Assembly (NCBI GenBank): GCA_946122785.1
Contig: CAMGYJ010000008.1
Location: forward strand, 19,741,475-19,805,474
Reading direction: 5' to 3'
DNA: 64,000 bases
From: Linum tenue
Taxonomy: Eukaryota > Streptophyta > Magnoliopsida > Malpighiales > Linaceae
Position numbers and translations under genes: made by a program. Shown here piece after piece: positions 22,255-33,989 of the stretch. Position 1 is the first letter of the stretch, and each line of letters starts with the position of its first letter. The notes beneath the pieces are model-generated. The model was not told the origin of the DNA and made no database searches. It saw only the letters and a list, made by a program, of their open reading frames with translations.

Positions 22255-23720
22255 CACCTGACCTCTTTCCATTGCTCTCTTTGTCGTCCTCCCGGTTCTT
22301 TCCTCCCTCTCTATATCTCTTTTCCTCTTCTCCATATCTAGAATAAATTAGTTTCAATAAGTTGAGTTATTAGATATGTTCCATTATCGATCTTATATCA
22401 TTTAATAACACCTCATTCCTATCCCTTCTTTCTCTCAAGCCCTCTCCGCCTCTCTTTCTTAGTCATGAATCATTGTTTGACAACCATGAAATTATGAAAG
22501 TAAGCACCAATATGCACATGTGCGCCCCATGGTGGTGAACTCTAATATTGTAATCTCGACTCTTACAATAATGCATCATTGTTTAAAATACTCCAGTTTA
22601 TTGAAGATTTATTGCTCACTTGTCAACCTCTCAATTTTTCCTCTTCCTCTTCCTCTTCCTCTCCCTCTCTATATCTCTTTTCCTCTTCTTCATGTTTTGA
22701 ACTAATTCATCTCAATAAATTTAGTTACCCAAAGATGTCAAATTATCTATCTTATATCATTTACTTACACTCCATTTTTCTCCCTTCTTTCTCTCAAGCC
22801 CTCTCCACCTCGATTTCTCAGTAATGAATAACTGTTTGACAACCATGAAAGTAAGTGTCAATAGGTTTCTCCCTTCTTTCTCTCAATCCCTCTCCACCTC
22901 TCTTTCTCAGTAATGAATCACTGTTTGACAACCATGAAAGTAAGTGTCAATATATATAGGGATGGCAACAAAACCCGAACCCACGGGTACCCATCCGACC
23001 CAACCCGGTCAACGCGGGTAAAATCCGTGTTGACGGGTTTTGGGCCGGTTTTGGGTTTAAACCCGTTCACTATTCACCGGGTTGGGTTGGGTTTGGGTTT
23101 AGGTAAACCCGGCCCGTGGGTACCCGCCCACTCATATAATTAATTTTTTCGGTATATTTAATATTCTAAACAACTATTCTTATTTATTTTTGTGGAGACA
23201 TGTCTAATTTTTTCTTTTTAATTGTGTACAATGAAGTTGATGTTATGGAGTGGAGACTAAAGAAACTTAATTGAAAGAAAGAAGCTTTCAATTAAACATG
23301 TTATTTATGGATAATTTGTGATTTGCTTCAATTTTCTTGAGTTTTCTAGATTGGTGTTGAACAATTTGTATAGTTAATTTGTGATTTGCTTGAATTTTCT
23401 AGAATGGTGTTTTATATATGGATAATTTGTATTGAGAGATTGATATTTGACTTTAATTTTGATAAGAACTTGTAATTGTAAATTTTTTACGACAAAACCC
23501 GTGGGTACCCATGAACCCGCGGATACCCAACGGGTTGGGTTGGGTTTGAGTTTTTCAAACCCGGTGAGTTTTACCCCGGATTTTTTTCAAAGATAAACCC
23601 ATGGATTTGGGTTTGGGTTTGGCAAAACCCGACCCAACCCGATCCATTGCCATCCCTAAATATATAGGTGTATACGCCTCATGGTGGTGAACTCTAATAT
23701 TGCAATCTCAACTCTTAGGT
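22255..23720. repeat. Three degenerate direct copies of a CT-rich segment
   Basis: Copies near 22255-22590, 22600-22858 and 22866-22956 plus 23659-23720 share the order: CT-rich block, TTATATCATTTA, TTTCTCTCAAGCCCTCTCC, TGTTTGACAACCATGAAA, and (first and third) TGGTGGTGAACTCTAATATTG. The third copy is split by a hAT-type element. No coding function is evident. Confidence 0.7.
22957..23658. mobile_element. Non-autonomous hAT-type element with (A)ACCCG keyword arrays
   Basis: Inverted ends TAGGGATGGCA / TGCCATCCCTA bound 702 bases, flanked by the 8-base duplication AATATATA (22949-22956 and 23659-23666). Both terminal 150-200 bases are packed with AACCCG, CGGGTT and GGGTACCC in both orientations, and the centre is AT-rich with no coding capacity. 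Eight-base duplications and TAGGG-type ends fit the hAT superfamily. The subterminal words are candidate transposase-binding sites. Confidence 0.85.
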
Positions 23721-24520
23721 TAAGCATAGACTTGTATTCAAAATTCTCTTCATTTAACTTACCACTCGAACTTTATTTGATTCTCTTATCTTGAGTCTTA
23801 TTATCTTCCATTGGACAATTTAATATCTTGTTTTAGAGTCTGGAATAAAATATATCCAACAAAGACATTCAAATTCATGTATTATGCCCCATTATAAACC
23901 ACACCAGCCATAGGTTTAAGACACCACAATGATTTTGCAATGATATTTCATAATTTAAAATATTACCGTCAATTGAAAATTTAGTAACTTATATATGTTT
24001 ATGGCAAAGGCTAGCATGCGTCTCACATATGTATATGCATGCGTTCACACCTATTATATAGATGTACTTTGAAATATTTTGATAAATTAGAATTTTTGTT
24101 ATTATTTTTAGATTAAATTAATTTTATGATTTAGCTTCGAAAATTATGAAATGAGTTTTACTCATTAGAAGTTAGAATAAGTACGACATGTTACTTTGGT
24201 GTAATGTTATATGTTATTACTCATATGTTAGATGAGATTTAATATAAATTATCAGGATAAGTACAATATAATAACTTTTTCCATATTTTCAAGCTAAAAC
24301 GGGTGACCCGTTAACCATTGACCCACTAACTCGACCGGGTTCGGGTCAACCCGCTGGTTGACAACCTTGGTCAAGATTAAAGAGACTGTTGGCAAATGAG
24401 TGAAACTGGCTTTTTTTATTGATTTTTATTAAGTGGAATGCAATTTTAAATTTTAAATTTGTGGGATTTTTTAACGGGGCATGGCCCAAATGTATGTTCA
24501 ATAAGGCTCCTCTCTACTTT
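23667..24520. other. AT-rich intergenic DNA
   Basis: Nothing coding is recognised. A CG-rich stretch near 24298-24370 contains GGGTGACCCG and GGGTCAACCCG words ending in GTTGACAACCTTGG, resembling one end of another keyword-type hAT element; no partner end was found. Confidence 0.4.
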
Positions 24521-24525
24521 TATGG

Positions 24526-25047
24526 TGTTGACACCTAAAATTAATTTGGCCCGAATTAAATGCCGCATTAATTAGTCTCGGCATTTAATTCGATACCGTG
24601 GGTAAAAAACGGTGTCGTTTGGAGTCGAGCGGCACAGCGGAGAGTTAAAACGGAACCGCGAAACAGAAAGACGGTACCGCAAGGAAGCTCTGCGGTACCG
24701 CGGCATGGAAAACGACACCGCTTGATGAAAATAAAAGAAGGTCGCGCGTTTAATGAAGGAGGAGGAGTTTTGATTATTGAATTATTATTTTTATTAAGCG
24801 GCACCGTGGGGAATTAAAACGGTACCGCGAAATAGAAAATCGGAGCCGCGAGGAAGCTGGGCGGTACCGCGGAACTGGAGAGGGGCCGCGCAGTGTAGGT
24901 GTTGGGGAAGGAGTTTTGTTTATAATTAATTAATATTTTTATTCCTAGTTGGAAGGGGAAAATCGGTACCGCATGGAGATAAGCGGTATCGCGGAAGAGT
25001 TAAAACGGTACCGCGGCTTTAAAAACGGTACCGCGAAAGTCTGGTAA
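24526..25047 (+). repeat. Truncated 5' LTR of the gypsy-type element
   Basis: It matches 27015-27536 with an offset of 2489 bases. I saw no mismatch over the compared stretch, including the identical 78-codon minus-strand open frame in both copies. Similarity stops after CTGGTAA, where gag-like sequence begins. Confidence 0.88.
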
Positions 25048-25075
25048 AAAGTTTCAAGATAGGGAGTTTTCTGAT

Positions 25076-25843
25076 TTGTTTCAATTGATGTCCTGCGCTG
25101 TTAGATATGAATCTCTTCTCCGTGAAGAAGAACATAAGAGAAGTGGCTCTCGCGGACAATATTTCCCTAATTTTGAAAACTATGGTGTGAATAACGTCGG
25201 CAACGATGTTGACGAGGTTGAAGTTGCTTTGGCCGAGATTGTGCAGGGGAAGCCATATGTGTGTGCTTCTCTAGCCAAGGCCGAGGGGGAACCACAAGGT
25301 GGAAAGCCCAATCGTGCTCCGATTCAAACTAGAAAATATTCCTTTGATATTTCAAAATCAGAGTTGATTTTCGACCAGCTCTACAAAGACGGTCAAATTA
25401 AATTAAGTGGAGGGCATACGATCCCGCTAGCTGAAAAATTAAAAGGAAAACGATACTGTAAGTGGCACGACAGTGCTTCTCACTCGACTAACATGTGTGT
25501 TGTGTTCCACAACGTGGTGCAGGATGCCATTGAAAAAGGGCGGTTCAAGTTATCGGAGTCGAGAAAGGAGGCCATGACTGTTGACGTTGACCCATTTCCC
25601 AACATCGTCAGCATCAATATGGTCGACATCGTGGGGGGCAACGTTGTCGAGGCTCCTTGGTACCGCAAAGGCTTTGGTACTCAAAAGGTTAGGAGTATGG
25701 AAGGAGGATCATGCAACAATGTAGTTTCAAACGCAGGGGTGTTGAGTAAGGCGTGCATGAATCCGTTGTCCGAGAGGGTGAGACCATATTTGTTCGCATT
25801 AGATGGTCCACTGGATTCTGAAGTACAAGTCAATAATGAGTAA
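25076..25843 (+). pseudogene. Gypsy gag C-terminal / pol junction fragment
   Basis: The 255-codon frame contains RYCKWHDSASHSTNMCVVF followed by an amphipathic stretch (DAIEKGRFKLSE), typical of the end of gag in plant gypsy elements. It then jumps to a region (KVRSMEGGSCNNVV) that normally lies after the protease, so the protease active-site region has been deleted. The same post-protease phrase occurs in a second remnant at 37837-37862. The protein alone has no obvious activity. Confidence 0.75.
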
Positions 25844-26312
25844 TCCACCTCGAGAGAAGGTGGTGGAGGCCGAAATCACGGCCTTGAGAGAGAAGTTGGC
25901 CATTTATGAGTGTGAACATAGGCTTATTCGCAGGGAGCCTATTTTAATGGCCAACTATGGTCGAGATGGTGAGTCGCCTATCAATGACGATGATTCAAGT
26001 CACAAGGTGGAAGAAGGATTTAGTGCAGCTGCTTGCGACATTGTGAAAGAAATCAACCTTGGTGTGGAGGAGGATCTACGTTTAACCTTCATCAGTGCCA
26101 ACTTGCTAGAACCCGACAGGTACGAGTCGAAGGAGCCCTTGAATGAATTTAAAGATTACTTTATGCGTGTTTATCATAAAATATTGCATATGCACACCGC
26201 ATTCGTGCAAATTAAACGATGTGTTATTATCTTACATTGTCGAGCAAGTAAGGGTCTGAGCTATATAGACGCTAATGGCGTTGCAACAACAAAATCACCG
26301 CCGTTGGAGTGA
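25836..26312 (+). pseudogene. Gypsy pol fragment upstream of reverse transcriptase
   Basis: The frame overlaps the preceding one and carries an alpha-helical linker, then EINLGVEEDLRLTFISANLL and LNEFKDYF, the conserved lead-in to gypsy reverse transcriptase. The polymerase domain does not follow. From about 26330 to the 3' LTR the DNA is AT-rich and non-coding. Confidence 0.7.
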
Positions 26313-27014
26313 AGTTGGGACTTGTCATGCAATATGATTTTTCGTTTGGCCAAAGTTGTTAGGTGTGAATGGCTAGCTAGTTACAATGTTGAAAAAAAAA
26401 GGGATAGTATGCGGCAAAAACAACCATGATAAAAAATAAAAAAAAAAAGAAATTGTGGCTGAAACAGTACTGATGGAAAAATAATCAGAGCTGTTTGGAA
26501 GGAAAACAGCGTTGCGGGTCTTTCAAATAGACTGTTCCATGCGGGACTGGAGTCACCTTTTGGTCATTAGTGATTTAAAAAAAAAATAATAATATATATT
26601 CAGTGGTCTACCAAAGCAACACTGCGTTGCAAGATTGGCGGGCCAGTTTTGTTAGAGGCAGGAAGAGTTGCTAATCAAGCAAAACTGTTTTTGGCTGAAA
26701 CCAACACTGCTCGGTACTGCAACGCTGACTCGCTGAGTGGAGCAACAACTATGTTGTTTTGGGATGGCCAATTCAATAATAATAAAAAATTATAAAAAAA
26801 CAGATCAGGACAACGTTGCCGTGGGTGCAGCCTTGCAGCCCAAAATAGAATTACAATGCCACTTTTACTAGCTTTTGCCAAAATCACCTTTGGCAAAACG
26901 TGATTTGTGAATTTTCTTGGCAAAGTTAACTTAATTGTTATGAAATTTTAGGTGGTATAAGTTGTGACAACAATTTGGTTCATAATTCTTATAAACCAAA
27001 TTGTGGGGGGCATT

Positions 27015-29129
27015 TGTTGACACCTAAAATTAATTTGGCCCGAATTAAATGCCGCATTAATTAGTCTCGGCATTTAATTCGATACCGTGGGTAAAAAACG
27101 GTGTCGTTTGGAGTCGAGCGGCACAGCGGAGAGTTAAAACGGAACCGCGAAACAGAAAGACGGTACCGCAAGGAAGCTCTGCGGTACCGCGGCATGGAAA
27201 ACGACACCGCTTGATGAAAATAAAAGAAGGTCGCGCGTTTAATGAAGGAGGAGGAGTTTTGATTATTGAATTATTATTTTTATTAAGCGGCACCGTGGGG
27301 AATTAAAACGGTACCGCGAAATAGAAAATCGGAGCCGCGAGGAAGCTGGGCGGTACCGCGGAACTGGAGAGGGGCCGCGCAGTGTAGGTGTTGGGGAAGG
27401 AGTTTTGTTTATAATTAATTAATATTTTTATTCCTAGTTGGAAGGGGAAAATCGGTACCGCATGGAGATAAGCGGTATCGCGGAAGAGTTAAAACGGTAC
27501 CGCGGCTTTAAAAACGGTACCGCGAAAGTCTGGTAAGCGGTACCGATTAATTAAAAATCATATTGGGCAAGTGACCAAAATTCGCCCGGCCCAATGAGAG
27601 CGCCGACTGCGGCGGTTCCATGGATTAATATTTTTTAGCTATATCGGCGATGTCGTTTAATTCAAAACGGTACCGCGAGTAAGCCCAACGGTACCGCGGA
27701 CTAGCAAACGACAGTGTTTAAATAAGAAACAGTGTCGCAGAAAGGAAAAACAAACAACGGAGTTGTTATGGCGCTAGTGATGTCGTTGGCCATAGCTAGT
27801 GATGGACGGATTAATTAATTAATTAATTAATATTTTAATGGCTGTTTAGGACGGTGTCGTTTAGTTGAAAACGATGCTGCAAGAGGAAAGAAACGACACC
27901 GCGGATTTGAAAACGATGTCGCGGGTATAATCAAGCGGTGTTGTTTAGCTAAAAACGGCACCGTTTAAGGCATCAACAACGCCGTAGTATTACTAAGCGA
28001 TGTCGTTTTGTTAAAAACCATACCACGATGGTTTGGATTTTGGCGAGTGACCCGGCAAGCTCAACGACACCGCAAGACAAGAAAAACGGTACCGTTTGGT
28101 AGAAAACAATGTCGTGGAATGAAAACGACATTGTTTGATGGGACCGGGACGGAGCAGTTCAAGGTCGGCATCGATTAGTGAAAAACGATGCCGCGGAAAG
28201 ATTAAACGATGCTGCAGGAGGTATCAACGACATCGCGGTATCATAAACGATATCGTTTGATTAAAAACGATATCGCAGTGGTTAAGAGCTCGGCCAAAAG
28301 TGGCCCGCCAAGCCCAACGACAGCGCAAGACTAGAGAACGACGTTGTTTGATGGACTAACAATGTCGTTGGTTAAACCGGGTCGGGGCAGTTGAGTTGGA
28401 TTATAAGACGGCATTGGTTGGTGAAAGGCGATGTCGTGGTATTGGTGAAACGTCATCGTTACATGGACAAGGTTGTAAGTCGTTTCGCCAAGTTTCTGCA
28501 AAGCAAGAGCGGTTTCGAGGGCACGTGATTATCACGCAACAAGGAGGAAGTTACCTGCACGGTTGACAGGAATGAAGACGTGGGAGACAAAGGCGCAAAG
28601 GCAGTTACTACGACGGGGAGAAGCGCGAAGTATAAAGATTGGGAAGAGAGAGAAGCTGGGGACGGCAAAATCAAATCACAACTGCACCATTGCAGAATTA
28701 TCTTTTTTCTCTCTAGTTTCGTAGAACCGCTCTGTCAAAGAACCCCTTTGCAGAGTCGTAGATCGTAGCTTGTAGTCGTAGTCGCGGAGCTCTCCAGAGG
28801 AACCTCCATAGGAGTAGAGGTAACGTAACTTAGAACACTCCTGGTTCGATTTTCTGTTTATTCGTCGAACACCCTCGTTCGAACGTAGTTTGGAGAGGTG
28901 TTGAACCGAATAACAGTTGTTTGTTTAGAAGTCAAAGGTGTATCGATCAAATCAACGACGCCGACACCGGCGGCGGCCATTTGACGATCGTCTTGATTTC
29001 TTCTTTAATCGATCAAATCAACGACGCCGACATTCGGCGGCGGATATTTGACGATTGTGATTGACGTGTGTTTTTGTGTTTTTCTTGAAAACTGTGCGCA
29101 GTTAACACACGAGTTTCGCCAACGAAACA
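27015..29129 (+). repeat. 3' LTR with dense CGGTACCGCG-like word array
   Basis: The LTR is 2115 bases. From its start to about 28450 variants of AACGGTACCGCG, AACGACACCGC and AACGATGTCG recur every 20-40 bases. Near 28950-29060 a segment of about 65 bases (ATCGATCAAATCAACGACGC) is duplicated in tandem. It ends GAAACA and is followed by the TATGG target duplication. Confidence 0.85.
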
Positions 29130-29316
29130 TATGGGTTCTAAACTTCTAATTAAATTTCCCGTTCATTGAAACTGCTGGACAATTTGGCAGAATTGCCCTT
29201 TCGGAAATTGCTCACAGCATTTCAATTGTTGATGTGGCAGTTTTTGTATATGTGCTCGTGTATATATATATGGGTTGATAAGTATAAAGAATCGAGATAA
29301 CTCTGGAGTCGGCCAA

Positions 29317-30320
29317 GGGCGGAGCTAGAGCCCATTAAGGGGGTTCCATGACACCCCCTTAGATTTGGATAAAAGCTCAAAATATTAGTAATATTAGTTA
29401 AAATATTAGTAGTACTACTTAGTTAATAATAATAATTAAATCCTATATCTCAATGTCATTCGTCAAATCTTCCACCGTTAAACTATAACACCTTATATAA
29501 ATTAAATTCATGGGTAAATGACACATTTGGTCACTGAGATTACTAAATCGTGTCATATTTAGTCACTAGAAAAATTTAATATCAATTTTGGTCACTCGAA
29601 TTGCTGAAACAGGTCACATTTGGTCACTCTTCTGTAGCCTCTGTCCAACTCCGGTCACTCGAATTATTGAAAAATGTCACATTTAGTCACGCGGATTACT
29701 GAAACATGTCACATTTAGTCACTCTCCCAAAAGTTTCCGTCCAACTACATTAATGGAGTTGGACGGAAATTGACGGGAGAGTGACTAAATTTGACCAGTT
29801 TCGGTAATTCGAGTGACCAAAATTGATATTAATTTTTTCTAGTGACTAAACATGACACAATTTAATAATCTCAGTGACCAAATGTGTCATTTACCCTTAA
29901 ATTCATCTACTAGTTTCTACATTAATACATTCTGGTTTATATGATATGCATAATTTTTTTATAAGGAAGAGGTGTATATTATTAGATGAATCATTTTTTT
30001 ATGACGCTAATCGTAAGAGAAAATTAGTTCTCATAAATGTATTTGCATGTGAAAATAGATTTGATTTTCTACTGCCATTTGTCAATACAACAAGTTAATA
30101 ACATTTTATTCATAAAATGATTTATCAGTTTTCGCATCTAGTGAGCTGAAAATGTGAATGGTTATTTGGTGAGATACATTAAGTGTGAAATCTTGATAGT
30201 TTGGCCGATTCATATAATTGTAATATATATTCACAATATGAAACATGAGACCGCATATGTTATTTTTTGTGACACCCCTTGAATAAAATCATGTATACTA
30301 TACTAGAGTTGGCGGTGGAG
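29317..30320. mobile_element. Possible degenerate hAT element enclosing a MITE
   Basis: It starts near AGGGCGGAGCTAGAGCCC and GGGGGTTCC, wording typical of one end of CAGNGGCGGA-type hAT elements. A matching phrase GACACCCCTTGAATAAAATC occurs near 30270, but the second terminal repeat is not intact and no target duplication was found. A Mutator-type MITE sits inside it. Confidence 0.4.
29512..29896. mobile_element. Palindromic Mutator-type MITE
   Basis: The 385 bases begin GGGTAAATGACACATTTGG and end with the inverted copy; the arms nearly fold on each other over most of their length. The 10-base duplication TTAAATTCAT flanks it (29502-29511 and 29897-29906). A 9-11 base duplication with long inverted ends is the signature of Mutator-like elements. 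The repeated phrase TTGGTCACTC also occurs in the arms of the Pack-MULE at 60869. Confidence 0.88.
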
Positions 30321-32140
30321 TAGTCAATTCTCCTCTCGGGGACGCGTTCCTTTGGTATGTAATTTATTTTCTTTATTTTCTTTTTTTACTGCCTCAAAAC
30401 GCCCTGCAGCGCGCCAATAAATTTTTGGATGACATCATTACTATATTGAAATTATATATTTTCGCACTTCTTGCGGCGGCCGCTGGGAAAGGGGATAAGT
30501 GCATCAAAATATTGCTTTGCAGAGGGCTAAGAAATAAAAAATATAAGCGAGAAGAGATTAATTTCTTTGACGTTGTCGCTTTACGAAACAATAGCTCCCT
30601 TACTTTATTGTCATTATGTCCTCTTTACAAATCCTATTTTCCAAGAATCGAGTTGAAGTGGAAATCTTCCATTGCTTCTTTTTTTTCTTCATTTTATTGT
30701 TTTTTTCATCCTTCACTTTCATTTAGTCGTTTCTATTTTTTACACATGTTTCTTCCTCTTTTGACAACTTGCATGGTGACAACTTTTTGTATTTCTTTTC
30801 TTTCCATTTTGTCGTTTTTAGTCGACTCGAAGTTTCAAAAATTCATATACATATTTCTCATGCATGAAAAGGAAAATATTCTTCCATTAGAACCACAACC
30901 ATAGGTGTATAGATTAGAACTTTATGTAAGTATGTGAGCTAAGATGTATTAGTGGTTTGTGAAATGGATGTCTTTAGGAAATTGCTCCAATTTGAATATG
31001 TATGGAAACAAACTTAAAAGTAAGCTAGGTAAGTGCACCAGTTTGTTGGGTGGATTACTAAGAATTTGAACACAATGCACCTATAGTTTGAATGCTATGT
31101 TTCTATAATCAATTGAAATGATCGTATAAACTCATTCGTTGCAAGTAGGATAAAGAATACATGTCAATGTTTGGCATGATCTTGGGTTTCATGTTTATGG
31201 AGACACTCATTCGTATTTTGCTATCTGTTTCAATTGTCCACCATTGGTTAAGCACCTTATAAATTTGCATACTCAAATTGATATAATTAGTTATATTCTT
31301 TACAATGGAAGATAAAAATATGCCAGATGTTGAAAGATGATTCTACTGATATTCTTCGACTAAACTGCAGCTTAAGCTCTTTTGTTCAGCTTCAATTCAT
31401 TTCTGTATAACCATTTACTTCTTCTATGTTTCCCTATCCTTTTTACTTCTTCATTCTTTAGCCCTTTTCACCTACCCCGATTTCATTCTCAATGAAAGTC
31501 CCAATAACAAAATATAACCTTTGTACTTTATGACATTAAAAATTAAATTACCTTAATACATTCATCTTAAAGAATGATGCGTTGGATACCTTCTCTAATA
31601 ACAGTAAAATATTAGGTTTAGAAAAACTAATCAGCTCCAGTTGTACACAATGATACATCTTCGTCCTTGTTGGAGGAAGACAAATGGGAATTTTGAAACA
31701 AAACCCAACCTATGAAAGTAGAGATTCCAGTCGATCTATTCTGAAGAAACCATGCTGGAAACAGGCAATCCAATAACCAGAAGTTCACATACCACAGTTA
31801 AGAGATCCCAAGGAAGCATGGGAAAAGATCCATTCTTCTTTTTATGTTTCAAAGTGGTGCATAAGTATCAAATTATACACTCTGCCTTAGCAACAATATA
31901 AAAAACATATATCAAGGAAGACTTCAACTCAGGCCACCTGTCAATTAGCAATTTTGAAGAACAAAACCTTGGACAAAATCACCAAACTTAAGGGAAAAGC
32001 TTTGCTCTATTATATCGACAAATCCCCTAAGATCATACTGAAATTAAAAAACAATTAAGCCATGAAAAGAAATTACACCAGTTCTGAGAAGTGGGAAGTC
32101 CAAGCTTCTGTTCGGCATGAACAAATAGATAAGCATCTTA
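29907..32140. other. AT-rich intergenic DNA
   Basis: No gene is recognised. An open frame at 30425-30904 is composed of AT/CT-driven Phe, Ser and Leu codons and is not convincing. No complete transposon was delimited between 30320 and 32140. Confidence 0.45.
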
Positions 32141-33860
32141 TCCTTTTCCGCGCAGAATCTCACCACCCTGACCAGACTCACATGCACTTCCATCCATCTC
32201 AATCAACTGAGATAAAAGTATAAGCAACATGCCAAATCCATTATGATTGCATAAGTTTTAATACGAAAGGAAGAAAAGGCAAGCATCAATGGTTACCTGC
32301 ATGGGAGAGCTCAAAGGTCCTAGTTACTGGCATTCCCCAACTGGAATGCAATAAAAGCAGTGAGTCTCATCTCCATGGTGTAAGAAGCTTCCACTCTAAT
32401 CGCGTCCACCCCTTCGAATTTGATCTGAGTCAAAACCAGAGTGAAGCAATTCTCACGTAAGTTGCATTATACTTCGCTAGACCTCCAAATCTGTAGTTCC
32501 ACTACCCTTGCTGGTACATCATATAACCTATAATGCTAGCGACCATTATAAGCAGAATGTGTTTCTATATTGCTAGCGACCATTATAAACTATACTTCTA
32601 GCAAAACAAAAGAAAAGTGGAAATCACCAACATGAATCAAAATGGGCTTGCTTCAAATCTGAATCGCCACTACCCAGTCAGGTTGACGTTGGCTTTTGCT
32701 TCCCTATCATGCTTGCTTCATCACCGACAGCAAATGCAGATCGAATGGCAAGCAGAAACCAAGTCATATGTGTTTATAGACCCCATAAGGTGACACTTGC
32801 AGCCAAATGCATGACATGCTTAAAATCAAGTCATATGTGTTTATTTTCCTACTGAGTTCAAGAGTAAATGGTGTGAGATGGAGGATGGAAGTTGACCTTT
32901 TGATTCTGCAAGAAGTGGAGGCAATATGAAAAAGTGCTTCTGTTAGATGATGAACCCGTTCCGGTTAATTTTGTAGCTGCCACCAAGAGGAAATAATGGA
33001 ACTGTTAGTACAGAAACCAAAATCCTCGACCATCATAAACTAATCAAACTCGAACTCTACGTTCGCCAATGAGTAAGGATAAATGAAATTCTAGATTTTC
33101 AAAACACCAAACGTTTTATAAATCATCAACAGAATGTAACCTTAACTCCAAACAAATGAGTCTATGGAACACCTTCTAATTTGTGAATTACATTAAGGAC
33201 AGGGTCCAGCAAAATGTTGTACTTCTCCACTCTACCCTTCTTTGCCCTCTAATCACCCAGAACAGCAACTCTTACTTACGAACTTAGCATTAAGCGTTTG
33301 ACCAGAAAAGTAAGCTGAAACCACACATCCAAATCGATACAAATACCCCCCCCCCCTCCAATTTCATCAGAAACAAATACAGTCCAGACCCAGTTCTCCA
33401 AAACTTAAGGGATAATCACATACAACGGTAACAAAAGAAAGACCAATTATGAGTTTTAAGCTAATAAGAAAGAGGGGGAAAACCGATGGCTTGAGAATGA
33501 TGGGGGCGCCCTCCACGGATGCGAGTAGCTGGAGCGATTTGGAGCCAAATTATGGACAGGCTGAAGTAGAGAAGAGAGAATAAGCAGGGTTCGTGACGTC
33601 GGCAGTAGTTACCATGAAAATCCTCTCAGTGGTTTTGTTTCTTCTGTGCGTACGTCGACATCGTTAATCTTGTCCGGCATTTGTACACTGTCTGCTGCAG
33701 CAATCGACAGAGAAGATAGCAGCGAATCTCTGGAGGTAATCTGGAACCTGCGGTGGAGGTGGGCTGGCTGCCGGAGATGAAAGTCGCACTCGTCAATAAC
33801 CTCACCGCCGCCGAGATCGTCCGCGGTACTCCCAATCGCGATCTCCCCACTCCCAAGGAC
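32140..33860 (-). other. Possible spliced minus-strand transcript, unidentified
   Basis: Several exon-like pieces are visible on the minus strand but no family is recognised. Around 33680-33612 an ATG opens a short frame (MPDKINDVDVRTEETKPL) that ends at a good GT donor. Near 32430-32297 a frame preceded by TTTGACTCAG reads IKFEGVDAIRVEAS and stops. Near 32215-32150 another piece follows TTTTATCTCAG. The separating DNA is intron-like. GC-rich sequence at 33700-33860 also holds a plus-strand frame (MKVALVNNLTAAEIVRGTP). The pieces do not join into one clear protein, so this may be a non-coding RNA, a decayed gene or chance. Confidence 0.25.
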
Positions 33861-33989
33861 TTCCGTCAGCGAGTGGGGTCGTCGACTTGCTTATAATTAG
33901 GGATTTCGATTTGTTTGAAATTGGGAATAGGAGGAGATTTCTGATGCGAGTTATTGTGCTTCTCGCCGGAGGGGACAACCTCAATCAAA

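Larger units (their letters stand above)
24526..29129 (+). mobile_element. Rearranged gypsy-type LTR retrotransposon with 2.1-kb LTR
   Basis: The 3' LTR is 27015-29129 (2115 bases, TGTTGACACC to GAAACA). The 5' LTR survives only as its first 522 bases (24526-25047), identical by eye to 27015-27536, and is fused directly to gag sequence. TATGG flanks the whole element (24521-24525 and 29130-29134), so both outer ends are original. The missing parts are the rest of the 5' LTR, the primer-binding site, the 5' part of gag, the protease core, and reverse transcriptase, RNase H and integrase. A G-rich tract GTGGGGGGCA just before 27015 is the polypurine tract. With its own primer site gone, the element cannot replicate by itself. 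Confidence 0.88.

Noticed and set aside
24290..24375. Possible end of another keyword-type hAT element
   Set aside because: Only one end is visible, with no partner terminal repeat or 8-base duplication.
24568..24804. 78-codon minus-strand open frame present twice (also 27057-27293)
   Set aside because: It is duplicated only because it lies in the LTR, and it has no protein-like features or known family.
30425..30904. 159-codon plus-strand open frame
   Set aside because: It is Phe/Ser/Leu-rich from AT/CT composition, with no conserved motif, and the context is non-coding.
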